Part shown: one piece after another, positions 10,864 to 22,927 of the stretch
Layout: each line of letters starts with the position of its first letter
Position numbering within the stretch: the first letter of the stretch is position 1
From: Hedera helix
Lineage: Eukaryota; Streptophyta; Magnoliopsida; Apiales; Araliaceae
NCBI GenBank assembly: GCA_947179155.2
Contig: OX359270.1
Span: 23,549,556 to 23,613,555 of the forward strand
Direction of reading: 5' to 3'
Length of the DNA: 64,000 nucleotides
Position numbers and translations under genes: made by a program
The notes under the pieces: generated by a model
The model's input: only the letters and a program-made list of their open reading frames with translations
Databases searched by the model: none
Told to the model about the DNA's origin: nothing

Positions 10864-13491
10864 TGTGACGCCCCCAAATCGGGTCCAGACCACCCAATTT
10901 GAGTTGTCAAAATACTACAACAAAATTATTACAATACACTGTACAATACCCAATAATACACACCTAAGTCTTCAAATTTATTACTATTATATAATACAGT
11001 GAAGACTACTATAGCAATTAACTCGGACAACTACTCTATTCTCCCTTTCTCCCCGCTAGTCCCGGCTACGCTCTCATTTCCTGAACAATTGAAAAAAAGG
11101 AAAGGGTGAGCTCAAATAGCTCAAATAGCCCAATAAGAAATATCATGACTAAGAAGATGAAAGATAAATTATTCTTAGTATTTAATAGTTGAGTTCTTAA
11201 TCGAGTATAATAGACAACAAGTTTTAAATTAATAGCTGCAGTTGAGTTATTCATAGAGTAATATAATCAGTAAGATTTAAATCAAAAATAGCAGTTAAAT
11301 TCTTAAACAAAGTTCAACGGCAGTGAAATAACCACCATTAAGAGAATCAAGTAGATCATGATGTCTACTAACGTCTCTTTTTAAGAAAATCATCATCAAC
11401 TTTTATCATCTGAAATACCACTGGTCATGATCATGCCAAACAACAGTTCTTCTTTGCCTCCGGCCAAAGAAAACATTCATCACGTGTCCTTGTCATCCGA
11501 CCAAAGACAGCCAACAATTATATCGCCTTTATCCTATATCGCATTTAACTTATCATTTGTGTCCCAGGCCTCAGATATTCAGAACAACTTGATTCTTGAT
11601 GATTAAAATAACAACAAAGATATAAATAATGAACAGAAGAAACAGGATAAACAATAACATTACATTAGGAGTTAACAAATTTTACTTTATCCAGATTCAA
11701 ATAATATCCAAATTGTCAACATGATATAGAGAAAAAGGTGTTTAAGTCCAAGAGTAATGTCCAAGATCCACAAGGAAGAAGTTCAACGGTAAGGTTTACG
11801 GTACAAGAAATTAGTCCAAAATATTCACAGTTTAAATAAATGCTCACATTTCAAAAGTTCAATCTCTATAAGTTCACTGTTCAAATATGACGATGCAAAT
11901 TTAATAAGAATGTTCTTGTCAAATGGTTTAGATGAAGTGCAAACTATTAAGGGAATATTAATGAATTATTAATTCAAGAATTTTCACCGTTTAATAATAT
12001 TAGAAATACAAATAATATTTTTTTTTATCGTAGTAAGTTTAAGTGATAGAAGATGAAAAAGATGGTATCCCTTACAAGTAAGAAAGAAAATGATATCTCT
12101 TTATGATGATGAAAAGAATGATACCCCTTACCGTAATAAGTTTAAGAGTTTGAAAGAAAATGATATCCTTTACCTTATCTCGTGACTAAATACAGCTTTT
12201 ATAAGGTTGATCAACCTATATGTATATTCATAATTTAATTAGTAAGTAACACATACCAATTTTATGTATATAAAATCATCAAAGTGACTATGTAGAATAA
12301 ATATACTACAAAATAGTTTTTAAAGAAAATAAATTTTTAAAGTAAAATATTTCAAATGAAGTTTTTCAAAATAAATCTTCTAATAGAAGAGTCTTCTAAA
12401 GGAAAAGTTGTAAACTGATGTGTGTGTGAGTGTTTATATAACTTTTGTAAAAACTTACTTAAACAATACTCGTACCCTTCCAGATTTTCAACGCTTACTA
12501 TAATTTTAATACATTCAGAAAGACACTTATACTAAGAAATATTTAGAGAGTGAAAAGAAGATTGAGTGAGGAATGCATGAAACTCCTTATACTAAGCCCC
12601 TTATTTATAGTCAGAGCCTAGCTAACTTTTTCACACACACGTTACACATTTTAATCTTATCTTTTAATCTAAATCATTCATCAACCAACACATGTTTCAT
12701 ACTTTAATCTGCATCGTTCGTTGACTAACACGCGTTTCACGCCTACACGCAATACACACTTACGTGCGTTACACGTGCGTTACACACTTACGTGCGTTAC
12801 ACGTGTGTTACACACTTATGTGTGTTACACACTTACATATTATTTTATTCATTTAATATCTCAATTATTGAACATACAATATTTTTCAAATAATAAATCA
12901 GTCTAATTGTTTGATACCCGTGACTATTACCGTAATAATTATTGGCCTAATAATGCAAGATATTGTGCATTATGACAATTATTGATTCAATAATATGGAA
13001 CACTGTGCAATTAATAATGTAAAATATTGTGTAATGACAATTATTGATTCAATATTGTAAAATACTGTGTAATAACAATTATTGATGAAATACTGTGTAA
13101 TAGTCACTTTATCAATTCAATAATTTAAACATTGTGCAATATTGTGTGCTATTGTAAAATACAATATGCTATTATACTTTTATCACTGGTATTTTAACAG
13201 TTAAAAGTGATAATACTGTTGACCATTTTTCTTTAAAAATGGTACTGCTATCGTTTTCTATATCTGACAATATTTCGTTTTTGGGTCCACCCATAAATGA
13301 ATATTTCGGTGCCTTCGTACGAATATTCTCCGACATAACGAATATTCCTTAATAGAACGAATATTGTCCGACATATAATTTTTACAGATAATATCCTTAA
13401 CTTTAATTTTTATTAATTTAACACCCTACTGTTAGGCATAAAATTATGAGAAAAAAATTTAAATCTATTTATTAAAATTCGGGGTCTTACA
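10864..13491 (-). repeat. Tekay-type 5' LTR
   Basis: 2628 bp, TGTGACGCCCCC to GGGGTCTTACA. It aligns throughout with 3501-6117 but with frequent substitutions and small indels. This copy would carry the active promoter. Confidence 0.9.
12601..12610 (-). promoter_or_regulatory. Candidate TATA box of the Tekay-type 5' LTR
   Basis: The complement reads CTATAAATAA. The same position in the partner LTR (5213-5222) is also TATA-like. Transcription would run leftwards. Confidence 0.55.
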
Positions 13492-13496
13492 TTCAA

Positions 13497-13577
13497 TCTT
13501 CACTCTCTTTAGTTGTTCTACTAGTGCGACTAATTTTTCTCTACCTTTGATCCAATTAACCTAGCTCTGATACCATT
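13497..13577 (-). mobile_element. Interior (5' side) of the split copia-like element, with primer site
   Basis: Short interior segment between the Tekay target duplication and the LTR at 13578. Bases 13564-13575 are an exact reverse complement of the initiator-Met primer site, two bases from the LTR. Together with 3096-3500 the interior is only about 480 bp, too small for gag-pol, so the element was non-autonomous. Confidence 0.7.
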
Positions 13578-14258
13578 TATTGGAAATTAAGTTGACGCAA
13601 ACCAAATCATATAAAATAAAAAGAGTTAAAACAACACAATAGTTAACGTAAAAAATCCTTAAAAGAAAAAATAATAAATTAAATTCCGAATCTCCACTAT
13701 GTCAATAATAACGGGCTTACAATAATCCTTTCAAGTTTTACACCATAAAACTTGAGGTTTCACAATATCACAATACAATTTATTATACGGACTAAAAATT
13801 ACAAAACCATCATTTCCACGATAGTACAAATTTTTTTGCACAAAATATAAAAAGATGTAAAAACTCTTTCCCTCACACAAATACAAAATTCTCTCTCAAT
13901 TCTTAGGATGCTACATAATTTTTAGTTGTGATCCACTTTAAAAACTAAACATAATACTTTATTTATAGAGTACCTACAACTTTTCTCTTTTTGTTCAAAA
14001 TAGGACACTTCCAAATTAATACTCCTGCAAAAAATAAGATTTTTTCTCATAATAAAATTCTAACATATAATAAATAACCTATTAAAAATAAGACACCTTC
14101 TAAAATAATACTCATTTTTTCAATAGAATTCTTTATTTCCATAATAGCAATATTTTTCTAAATAGAATTTGATGAGTATTCCAATATTTTCTCCATCGGC
14201 TCAAATTCTCGAATATTTCAATTTCTTATTTAAATAGAATTTGGGGAGTATCCTAACA
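13578..14258 (-). repeat. 5' LTR (681 bp) of the split copia-like element
   Basis: On the element strand it starts TGTTAGGATACTCC at 14258 and ends TTTCCAATA at 13578, followed by the primer site. A TATA-like CTATAAATAA lies at about 13968-13978 (complement). Near its start it contains a second, earlier copy of a purine tract plus LTR-start motif (around 14170-14200), as if an older LTR boundary had been absorbed. The partner LTR is only partly preserved at 2890-3095. Confidence 0.7.
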
Positions 14259-15262
14259 AAAAATTCTCTAATATTTTTCGTTGGTAACTTTCTCATGTCA
14301 GCTAACTTTCATACTCAGCTTATTATAACATTGTGGTACAATTTACAAGTTCTAAAAAGAGCATTGGCTATGCTTTTCCTGTTCTATATATTTTACCGGT
14401 TTTTAAATATAGCTACAATGATTCCTAGGAGAGTCTATATAAAATATATAATTTTGCATTGGCTATGCTCTTTCCTGTTCTATATATTTTACCGGTTTTT
14501 AAATATAGCTACAATGATTCCTAGGAGAGTCTATATAAATTATATAATTTTTATTTAAGTACAAAATAATATACAATGTATAATTAAGAGAATATTTAAT
14601 AAAACTGAATGTTAATTAATAACATCAAAATGAGTTGAAGTTCTATTCGAAACTAAGCACAAATAAAAAAGATGTTTGATAATTCTTCTTTTAAAAACAG
14701 CTGAATGAATGTAATTACATTATAATAGTCGAAACTGTTTGAAATAACTTTGTTTTGTAATTACAATATATATGGTTATGTCATAGTACAACTCCATGTG
14801 GCTGACCGAATAAGATGTCTTCCTAGTGAAATTAGGCCAATAAGAACTTCTCACTCGGTCGTCAAAAGGTTGGTTTAGGGACATATTATACATAAATTGA
14901 GATTGTCAACTACGAAGAGAGAATGTAAATTTATTTATCATTTTGCCCTTATATTGATATATATGTTAATTGCTTTACTTGATTCTTGGTTTCTGTCTTT
15001 CTTGATAGAGAGAGAGAAAAAATTAACTTCAGTCATTCATTTATAATGTGATTGATTTATTATTTGACTAAAATTTAATATAATCAAGAATAAATAAGTC
15101 AATATAAAATTTTGTCAAAATTGACTTATTTATTTTAGACATGCTTTTTAGAATAGTTTTTTTTTTTTTTTACTTAAGTTATCTTTTTGGGGACAGAAGA
15201 AGTATCAAACACACTTTAAAATTAGACGAACAAAATATATAGAGGTACCATAATGTTAAATA
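14259..15262. other. AT-rich intergenic DNA
   Basis: No supported gene. A 105-codon plus-strand frame at 14241-14558 exists only because a 95-bp unit is duplicated. An inverted repeat AATAAGTCAAT ... ATTGACTTATT at about 15092-15132 could form a hairpin. Confidence 0.4.
14361..14550. repeat. 95-bp tandem duplication
   Basis: The unit starting GCATTGGCTATGC at 14361 is repeated from 14456 with only a few differences, over the full 95 bp. Confidence 0.9.
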
Positions 15263-15552
15263 CTCCCTCATTTTCATTATATATGACGTTCAAGATATAA
15301 TCACACATATTAAGAAAATTTATTAATACTAATGTTAGATAATTAATGTTAGTTTAATTTTTTTTATTACTTATACACTAATTAATTACTCTTCCTCATC
15401 TCTTTCTCACACACACTCTATCTTGATGAGATTTTTTAGAAATAAAGTAAAAAATAATTAAATTTTTTCTTCTAATTATATAAAAAAAACATCTTGTATT
15501 ATGAAGGGAAAAAATATCTTTCAAAATGACATATATAATGGAATAGACAGAG
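15263..15552. mobile_element. Stowaway-like MITE, about 290 bp
   Basis: The left end CTCCCTCATTTTCATTATAT and the complement of the right end CTCTGTCTATTCCATTATAT form imperfect terminal inverted repeats of about 30 bp. TA dinucleotides flank both sides (15261-15262 and 15553-15554), the usual Tc1/mariner target duplication. The interior is AT-rich and non-coding. Confidence 0.7.
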
Positions 15553-15837
15553 TAAAGTTTACCAACCACCACCTTAAATCATATAAATGTAACTTCCCAA
15601 ACTTTTCTTTTTCTATGTTTAACCTAAAAAATGGACTAAAATACATTAAGTCTGTAAATCTGTTACTATAATTGATGGACACATTGCAACTGATTGAAAG
15701 AATACGGAATCATAATCAATCCATACAACAAACATAAAACAAATCAATAAAATAGGTCGACCGTAATCAGAAATCAGTGAATATATACCATAATTACTTA
15801 AAAAAATAACTCAAAAAATAAAGATAAAAAACAAATA

Positions 15838-16095
15838 CTCTCTATTTTCATATTATTTTATTATTATTAATTTTTTAAAGTTAATTTAAAATATTTTTAA
15901 ACTCAAAATTGACAAATATTATTTTAATTTTAATCAATACAATAATAACTATTATAAATTATTTAAAAAGTATTATTTTTTATAAGTTTTGTTGTTTTTT
16001 TAATTTTTAACGAATTATATTAATTTTGAGTTTAAAATTATCTCAAATTGTTTTTTAAAAATTAATAATAATCATATAATTTAAAACATAATGAG
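15838..16095. mobile_element. MITE with long inverted repeats
   Basis: About 45 bp at 15866-15910 is the imperfect reverse complement of 16024-16070 (ATTATTAATTTTTTAAAG versus ATTATTAATTTTTAAAAA, then shared TTTAAACTCAAAATT). The outer ends are CTCTC/CTCAT-like and are flanked by TA. No coding capacity. The exact termini are less certain than for the previous MITE. Confidence 0.55.
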
Positions 16096-16792
16096 TATAT
16101 AAAAAAAATTGCAAATCTTAGCGTATCTTTAAAACATAAACGCCAAAAAAATAAATCGTCACCGATTGTACTTCACCTAAATTTGAACAAACTATTATCA
16201 CAAAACGGCACACGGCAAAAAATCTCACATAGGCCCGAAAAATAATTTCACAATACGAATATTAATCGATTGCACAAACCATGTGGATTCATTATTTATA
16301 AATCACAACTTTTGTCTTTGGATGAATCTAATATCCACCTGAAATTAACTGTATTGAGCTTAAGAAAGAGAAATCAAACTTCTCTTTCCATTGAATCTTG
16401 GAGATCCTTCTTTAATGGTTCACTAAGCATAATTATGTACCCAAACAAAGACAAGGAATCAGGGACAAAGCCACGTATTGAAGTGTGGGGTCAATTGATC
16501 CCACTCAAAAAAATTATTTTATAATATATAATAATTTTAGAAAAAATTTAAGTATAATAAACAAATTAACTCCACTAAAATTTATAAATTTTTTAATACA
16601 TGGGGTTAAATAATTATATAACTTCTGAATTACATATGACTCGTACTCTTTTATATATTTATTTTTTTTAATTTCCTTAAAACAAATAAAAATATAATTT
16701 ATACTATTTTTTAAAAATAATTAAAGAATTAATTATTTATGAACAAATTTGTGATTAGACAAACGTATAAGGGGTAAGGTAAATAAGGGGTG

Positions 16793-16796
<4 letters not shown>

Positions 16797-16823
<27 letters not shown>
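16797..16823. repeat. (TA)n microsatellite
   Basis: Uninterrupted TA dinucleotides. Confidence 0.95.
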
Positions 16824-17002
16824 GGGGTAGCGATCAAGCTAAAATGAGTGTTTCTCCGACCGCTATTTGGAGTAGCAGTCACTGCTATTCATACTAGCGG
16901 TTAGACTCAACTCTTATTTTTTCAAAATCCTTAGATTTTTGATTAGACGGTGAGAAATCTGTTTATTGAAAAGTGTACATAACAAACATTTGTTATAGAT
17001 CA

Positions 17003-17004
<2 letters not shown>

Positions 17005-17043
<39 letters not shown>

Positions 17044-17044
17044 G

Positions 17045-17076
<32 letters not shown>
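17005..17076. repeat. Compound (AT)n-(TG)n microsatellite
   Basis: An AT run passes through TATGTATATG into a TG run ending at 17076. Confidence 0.95.
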
Positions 17077-20000
17077 GCACTGTCTTTGAATTCTTACTAA
17101 ATTATTTATGGCCTTATAATATTTTGACCGCACTTAGGGTCGACCCTATAGCATAAAAAAAAAAAAAAGCTTGGGCTTTAGGTTCATTTCAAAGGAAGAC
17201 CCAAAAATTTTAAAAATTATAAATAACTCATGTAATCTTATAAAAATATAAGTTCAATCAATCGTTTAGGGTCGATAGTCCAATCCAAATATTAAATACT
17301 TAAAAAAAATTAGCAATATAAAAAAATCTCATTTAAATAAAAAAAAAATTAATACTGCCACCGTCCCAAAATAAAAGTCATCAATTCACTTTTGAAGTTA
17401 AATTGATTATTTTTAAAATTAACAATTAAACATATATATTTATATTTTCAAAAAAATAAATATTGATATTAATACTAAATTTTATGTAATTTATAATATT
17501 TATACGCTTTTTACATATATACTAAATAATAATAAGATATATTGATTTAAAAAATGATCAATTTGATCATAAAAATCAATAAAAAGACATTTCAAATATA
17601 AAAATTTTTATTTAAATTTTTTTTTTTAAATCCCAAATTGTCTTAAGCGACCACGGTCCGCATTGAATAAATTAATTGGCTTTGTCACCGAAGAGAATCC
17701 CTATCACCCGTTGGTGGGTGGAGCTTATTGGACCAACTAAAAAGCAAGAGAGATTTCCAAGAAAGTTAACCAACAACCCACCCTTGCTCAAGAAAATGAA
17801 CATAAAATATAAAAAGAAATAGTACCAATAAAAAAGTAAAAAAAAAAAAGTCATCCGATGATTGCGATGGACCGCCACCATGTGTGGGGCCGCCGCTCCC
17901 ACCACCGCCGACTGGCGGCTACCGCCTACCACTATTTAGATTCATAGATTTGACATTTATTTGCACGATACCTAATTGAAATAATTACACCTTACATCTA
18001 GTGGTTTCATAAATTGTTATTTAGTTACTCATTTAAAATAGAAACTTCCTCATTTCGCTCCCCTCCACCAGTATGCCCAAAAAGCAACATATTAATGATA
18101 TCATCCCACACGTATATAAATAAATAATTGAAATATACAAGTTGTATAAAATCAAATTTTTATTCATAGCATATGGGTAATGTGGGGATAGCACTATCCT
18201 TTTAGGAAAGTTCATACAAAATGGAATTTTAATATTTTATGCTGAGAATGTATAGCTCATGGCTTTGAGCATTGACTCCAAGAAAAATAATACCTTTATT
18301 TTTATTTTATTTTATTTATTTATATTGGTAAGGTTATGAGATTTTTAAAAGACAAGCAAGTAAATTAATAAAAATAAAGTACAAGTAGGCGATCATGATG
18401 CATTTTGACCTATGTTACTTTTAGTCGTTTATTTTAAATTCCAAAATGTGAATCCGTTTTTTCTATACAAAACGGCTTAAAACAAAATATATTTTTTGGT
18501 TAATTTAATCTTTAAAAGTGGAATCTCATCAAGCACGAAAATTAATGGACCAAGTAAAAGACAAAAATATAAGATTTACATAGAAAATTAAATTGAAGTA
18601 AATTACGAGCAAAAGACAAAAAATATCAATATATCAAAATGTGAAAAATATAATTTATTCAAAGAACCCTCGTACCAAAAAAGATGAATACACCTAAATT
18701 ATTTCACTCTCTAAAGACAACTAAAAATTAAGAAAGAAAATAATATTAAAACTCTAGTTACAATAACACATATTTATTCGAGATTAAAAATATAACAAGT
18801 CTAAATAACATAACAGATCCATATCCACCGTCTTAAAAGATTAGTGGTGAGTTATGGACTTTGGCCGGTCAAAGTCCTCTGCCACTGCTAAACTTGATCT
18901 CTTTTTTTTTTTTTTTTTCTTTTATTATTAAATTGTTGCAAAACACAATTCAAGTGGAATCTATGATACGGATCCCCAACTAAAATCCAAGAACATAGTA
19001 GGTTTATACGTTATTGCGATAAAATCTTTTATGTATAATTGTGGTGTGCCAATTCAAAAAATTGGTCGATGCTTTGAATCCTTCCAAAAAGGTGCCCACT
19101 CGAACTGATATGATTCCATGCTTAAATTGGATGGTTGAGGGAAAAAGGCACTTCTGGCGGTTTCTATGAAGGTACTATGTAATTGGCAATATATTTGATT
19201 TTAGAACAAGGAATCAAAATAGGTCTAAGCACTAAAATTGATCCCCATTCGTCGAGTAATTTCAACAGCTGGATCCTACTATATTTGTTTAAGTTCCACT
19301 GGATTCAGTGGAGTGAAGAGTCTTAGACTAATAGTTAGACCGAGAATATGTGAACTCTACGTCTCAATTTAATTTTGGAAAATGATATACAAGAATTAAT
19401 GAATATTTTTTTGAAGAGATGTGTAATAAGTGAGATTATCTAATAATATTATTCAATCTTATGTATTGATAGATTTTGCAATTATAATTCGACACAAATT
19501 CATCGCATTACATAGCATAACTCTTTAATTTTCATACTTTTGTGATTTATTTGTTCTTTCAAGTGAATTTTGTTTCATTCTTTATACTATTGACTTGGTC
19601 ATATTCTAACTTTATATTTTGATGATGACTTGATTATTGAACTAAGCTATGCAGTTATGTATCTACAGGATTCAAGTAGCAGGTTAAAATCTTTGATACA
19701 ACAAACCATATTGACACTGCAATACAGAAAGAAAATATTCCGTGAAGGTATATGGATTGAAAACTTGAAAATAAATATTTGAGTCTCTAGGCTATCAATG
19801 TAAGATACTAGTTCTAATTATATCTCAATCAAAATTCTAGGATTTGTATTGCACGAAAATAATTATGAAAATAGTTAATTAAAAATTGAAACAATTAATT
19901 AGCGTTCAAAATTAACATGAATTAAAAGAAAACAATATCTATCTTTGAAAAGTTTATTAATCATTCCCAAAATTAACAGAGCTAAATTGAAAAAAAAAGA

Positions 20001-20461
20001 TTTTTGGAAAGATCTCTCATAAAATATGTTGTCTTATGTCTTGGGATCAAGTTGTCCATTATTAAGCTAATTGAAACTTTCCATGCTTGATCAATCAGGT
20101 GATTATCTATAAAATCAATCCTATAGTCTGGAACTTAATTAAAGGGATATGATTTATGTTATGGGCTTGAAATATCTTTAAAAGAAATCCGCTTTGCATA
20201 GAATCTGTCTCTAACGACTAAATGATGACATTCTGTTTTTGCGAACTGAGATTTATTCCTAACGGTAACATGGCTGGATTTATGCTTTGCAATAAAAATG
20301 TTTCCATAATTGCTCCTTCAAATCATAAACGGCTATAAATATTTTTTGTATAAATTAATAATTTTTCTAGCAGAGCAAGATACACAGAATACATACTGAA
20401 ATTATTGAATTATTATTTTTCACATACTCTCGACAAACAAAATCTTTTTATGTGGAGCATA

Positions 20462-21814
20462 TGATAAGTAAATTTTTATATCTATTTATTAGGTATTTTA
20501 TGTTTAATTATTTGTGAGTTTTAAAATATTTTTAGTATTTTAGATAATTTATTTAATTTTATGTATTTTTATTATTTTAAATTATTTTTAATTTTATTTT
20601 GTAGGAAAAATTAAAATTGATGGCATTTTTGTAAATAAGCTGCAAAGACATGGTTGGGCGCAGTGAGCGCATGCGTCAGGAACATGGTGGAGGCATCACA
20701 CGACGTCGTGCAGCTGTGGAATAATTGAAGAGTTACCGCGCGCCATGCGCAGGGCCTGTCTAGCAGAAACAAAAGCAAGGCGCGTGGCTTTGGGCGGCAG
20801 ACTTGTTGTTTTGTTTTTCATTACATGTGTGGGCCATCACCTTTAGTCTGCAGATCAAAATCATGCATTAATTCCGTGTAGTCCAGCAACAAGGATGATT
20901 ACAATAAAATTCCAATTGCAAATTGGAATAGCATATAAAATAGTAATTTTATTTAATAATTTATTTTAATTAATATTTTCATTTTTATTAGGATTATAAG
21001 AATTATGTAGTCTATAAATAGACTCTTTAAAACATAATTAGGGGATTCATTCGTACATAATTTTTATTTTTATTTTATTATGAGTAGCTAAATTATTGTT
21101 TTTAAATTAAATTAGCGGAAGCCATCGAAATTTATGCACTGTGAGATCTAATTAGTTTTAATGTTCAATTCATATTTTGAGTATTAAATATTCTTCTGTT
21201 CTTAATTTTTATGATTGATTCGTTTAATTGTTATGAGGCCTACTCACTTATTATTCGCATTAATCTACTGCTATTTGTGAAGTAACTAAGTTTATTAATT
21301 ATTTTGCAGATCAAAAGATTATTATATCTTAGAAAGAATATTCATCTAAATTAACTGCAAACGCATGGCTTGTGTTGTTTAGTTCAACGATATATCTAAT
21401 TCTTAAAGCTGTTATTAAATTAAATCTTTAGCACCTGTCAGAGGTTGTTTAGTAATAAATGTCATTTAGATTGCGTGTATCTGCTTAACTAAAATTAAGG
21501 AGTGAGTAGTTATTCTTACGGTGAATATTCAAAATATTAATTGATTTATAATTGCGTCAATGATCAATTGTAAATTCTTGATGGTGGATTTTAACCTAAA
21601 CTATGTCTTGTTCTTCTAATTTATTTTATTAAATTATTTGTATATTTGTTTACCCTAGTTAACGTTATTTAAATTATTTCTTTAGTTAAAACCTCCCATT
21701 TTGGTTTACAAAATATAAAATTAAATTAATCATTCTCTGTGGGATCGACTCTTGCTTACAATACTACATAAATATTTTTTCAAAATAAGATTTTATTTTT
21801 GAGTGCTTACAACA
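20462..21814 (+). mobile_element. Putative solo LTR of a Ty3/gypsy (Athila/Tat-like) element
   Basis: Starts TGATAAG and ends GTGCTTACAACA, giving TG...CA ends. The near-matching 5-mers GCATA (20457-20461) and GCACA (21815-21819) flank it and may be a decayed target duplication. A TATA-like TCTATAAATAG lies at 21011-21021. A CTCTGTGGGATCGACTC string sits about 80 bp before the 3' end, a signature I associate with the 3' end of plant Athila/Tat-type LTRs. No interior genes are present. The insertion at 40274-41939 resembles it in the opposite orientation. Confidence 0.6.
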
Positions 21815-21963
21815 GCACACCGGCATAACTACAAGCTGTGGTTTTTCAAGTACAAATAATTCATTTACAGCTTCGTTACATTAGGCTTAAAATGGTGATA
21901 TCTTTTTATTATAACTTGATCATTGCATTTTAGTTGAGCTTTTAATTGTGATATATTTATTAC

Positions 21964-22339
21964 TTTGATCATAGTTTATATCGTAATCTTTTTAGTACAT
22001 CTTCAAGATCATTTGGTAGACTAGGATTTTAGTTTATCGGTTTCTAATCCTAGTCAGGTTAGGGTTCTTTAGAAACAAGTTTAAGGAAGCATAAGTATTT
22101 GGGGTGCATAAGTGCACAAGGTATGCATAGGTGCTCGATAAGTAGAAGTGCTTTGATCATAGTTTATATCATAATCTTTCTAGTATATCTTTAAGATCAT
22201 TTGGTAGATTAGGATTTTAGTCTATCAGTTTCTAATCCCTGTCGGGTTAGGGTTCTTTATAAACAAGTTTAAGGAAGCATAAGTACTTGGGGTGCATAGG
22301 TGCACAAGGTGTGCATAGGTGCTTGATAAGTAGAAATGC
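21964..22339 (+). repeat. 188-bp tandem duplication within copia LTR
   Basis: Copy one is 21964-22151 and copy two is 22152-22339. Both run from TTTGATCATAG to GATAAGTAGAA(A/G)TGC with scattered substitutions. A shorter GTGCATAGGTGCACAAGG motif repeats again just downstream. Confidence 0.9.
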
Positions 22340-22862
22340 TTAAGGTGTACATAGGTGCACAAAGGGAGCATAGGCCCTCGGTGAGTATAAGTATTCAAGG
22401 TGATTTATAAACTTGTTGTGTAAATGTGTTGAATTGTAATTAAAGTTGATTAATAAATGAGTCTTCAATACTAGTTGGTATTAGACGTGGATTAGGCCAC
22501 TAGAATAGAGGTTAGGGGCCAAATCACGTAAAAATCTCTTGTGTTTATGTGATTGATTGTTTTACTTTATTTATTCATTGCATGCTTCAATTTTGAATTG
22601 TAAAACACAATCCTAATACTTGAATTCATTAAAAAAATTATTTATTCCAACTCTGGATTTCATTTAATACCTAAATTATTTTTCAAATTTACTGTAGTAA
22701 ATAGTTTTGACAGTATTGATAAAATTGTGATCTAGCGAGCTAAATTAATAAATCTAGTAGACTGCATTCTTAACAAAATATTTAAATCACGAAAATTTAA
22801 TATCATTTGCTCCACACTTATTTAACCTTCCTTCTAAGTGTGCCTATCTAAATTTTAATATT

Positions 22863-22874
22863 TGGTATCAGAGT
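22863..22874 (+). other. Copia primer binding site, initiator-Met tRNA
   Basis: TGGTATCAGAGT follows the 5' LTR. Eleven of 12 bases match the initiator-Met primer site. Confidence 0.85.
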
Positions 22875-22927
22875 CTGGTGCTACTTATCTTGGTCTAAAA
22901 GGTGACTTGTAGGAAAAGATTCTATTA

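Larger units (their letters stand above)
3501..13491 (-). mobile_element. Ty3/gypsy retrotransposon, Tekay (chromovirus) type, decayed
   Basis: Two LTRs of about 2.6 kb (3501-6117 and 10864-13491) enclose degenerate gag-pol on the minus strand. TTCAA lies immediately left of 3501 and again at 13492-13496, so the 5-bp target duplication is intact. The primer site (10850-10861) matches initiator-Met tRNA, and a polypurine tract (6118-6129, complement) abuts the other LTR. Domain order is gag, zinc knuckle, protease, RT, RNase H, integrase, chromodomain remnant. The C-terminal segment around 6245-6463 has the family-type text ending in a DLTYEEVP-like motif, which points to the Del/Tekay lineage. 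Many nonsense codons and clear LTR divergence show an old, dead copy. It inserted into the small copia-like element whose parts lie at 2890-3500 and 13497-14258. Confidence 0.9.
16096..19595. other. AT-rich intergenic DNA with simple repeats
   Basis: No gene supported. Contents are two dinucleotide microsatellites, a possible degraded MITE start at 17355-17385 (CCGTCCCAAAATAAAAGTCA), a poly-T run near 18902-18920, and an unrecognised segment of more even composition at 18930-19330. Minus-strand frames at 17672-17932 and 18033-18215 give hydrophobic peptides without family resemblance and are not called. Confidence 0.4.
19596..22860 (+). repeat. Copia 5' LTR (contains a nested insertion)
   Basis: Starts near TGGTCATATTCTAAC and ends just before the primer site TGGTATCAGAG. 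It contains the separate LTR-like insertion at 20462-21814 and a 188-bp tandem duplication. Net length is about 1.9 kb. The exact start is uncertain by a few bases. Confidence 0.65.

Noticed and set aside
14241..14558. 105-codon plus-strand ORF with an internal repeat
   Set aside because: Produced by the 95-bp tandem duplication in AT-rich DNA.
16270..16524. 84-codon plus-strand ORF
   Set aside because: No family resemblance, no flanking gene structure, and AT-rich repeats on both sides.
17355..17600. Third MITE starting CCGTCCCAAAATAAAAGTCA
   Set aside because: Only the left terminus looks like a MITE. No convincing inverted right end could be found.
17672..18215. Minus-strand hydrophobic ORFs (86 and 60 codons)
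   Set aside because: Low-complexity hydrophobic translation of AT-rich DNA with no recognised motif.
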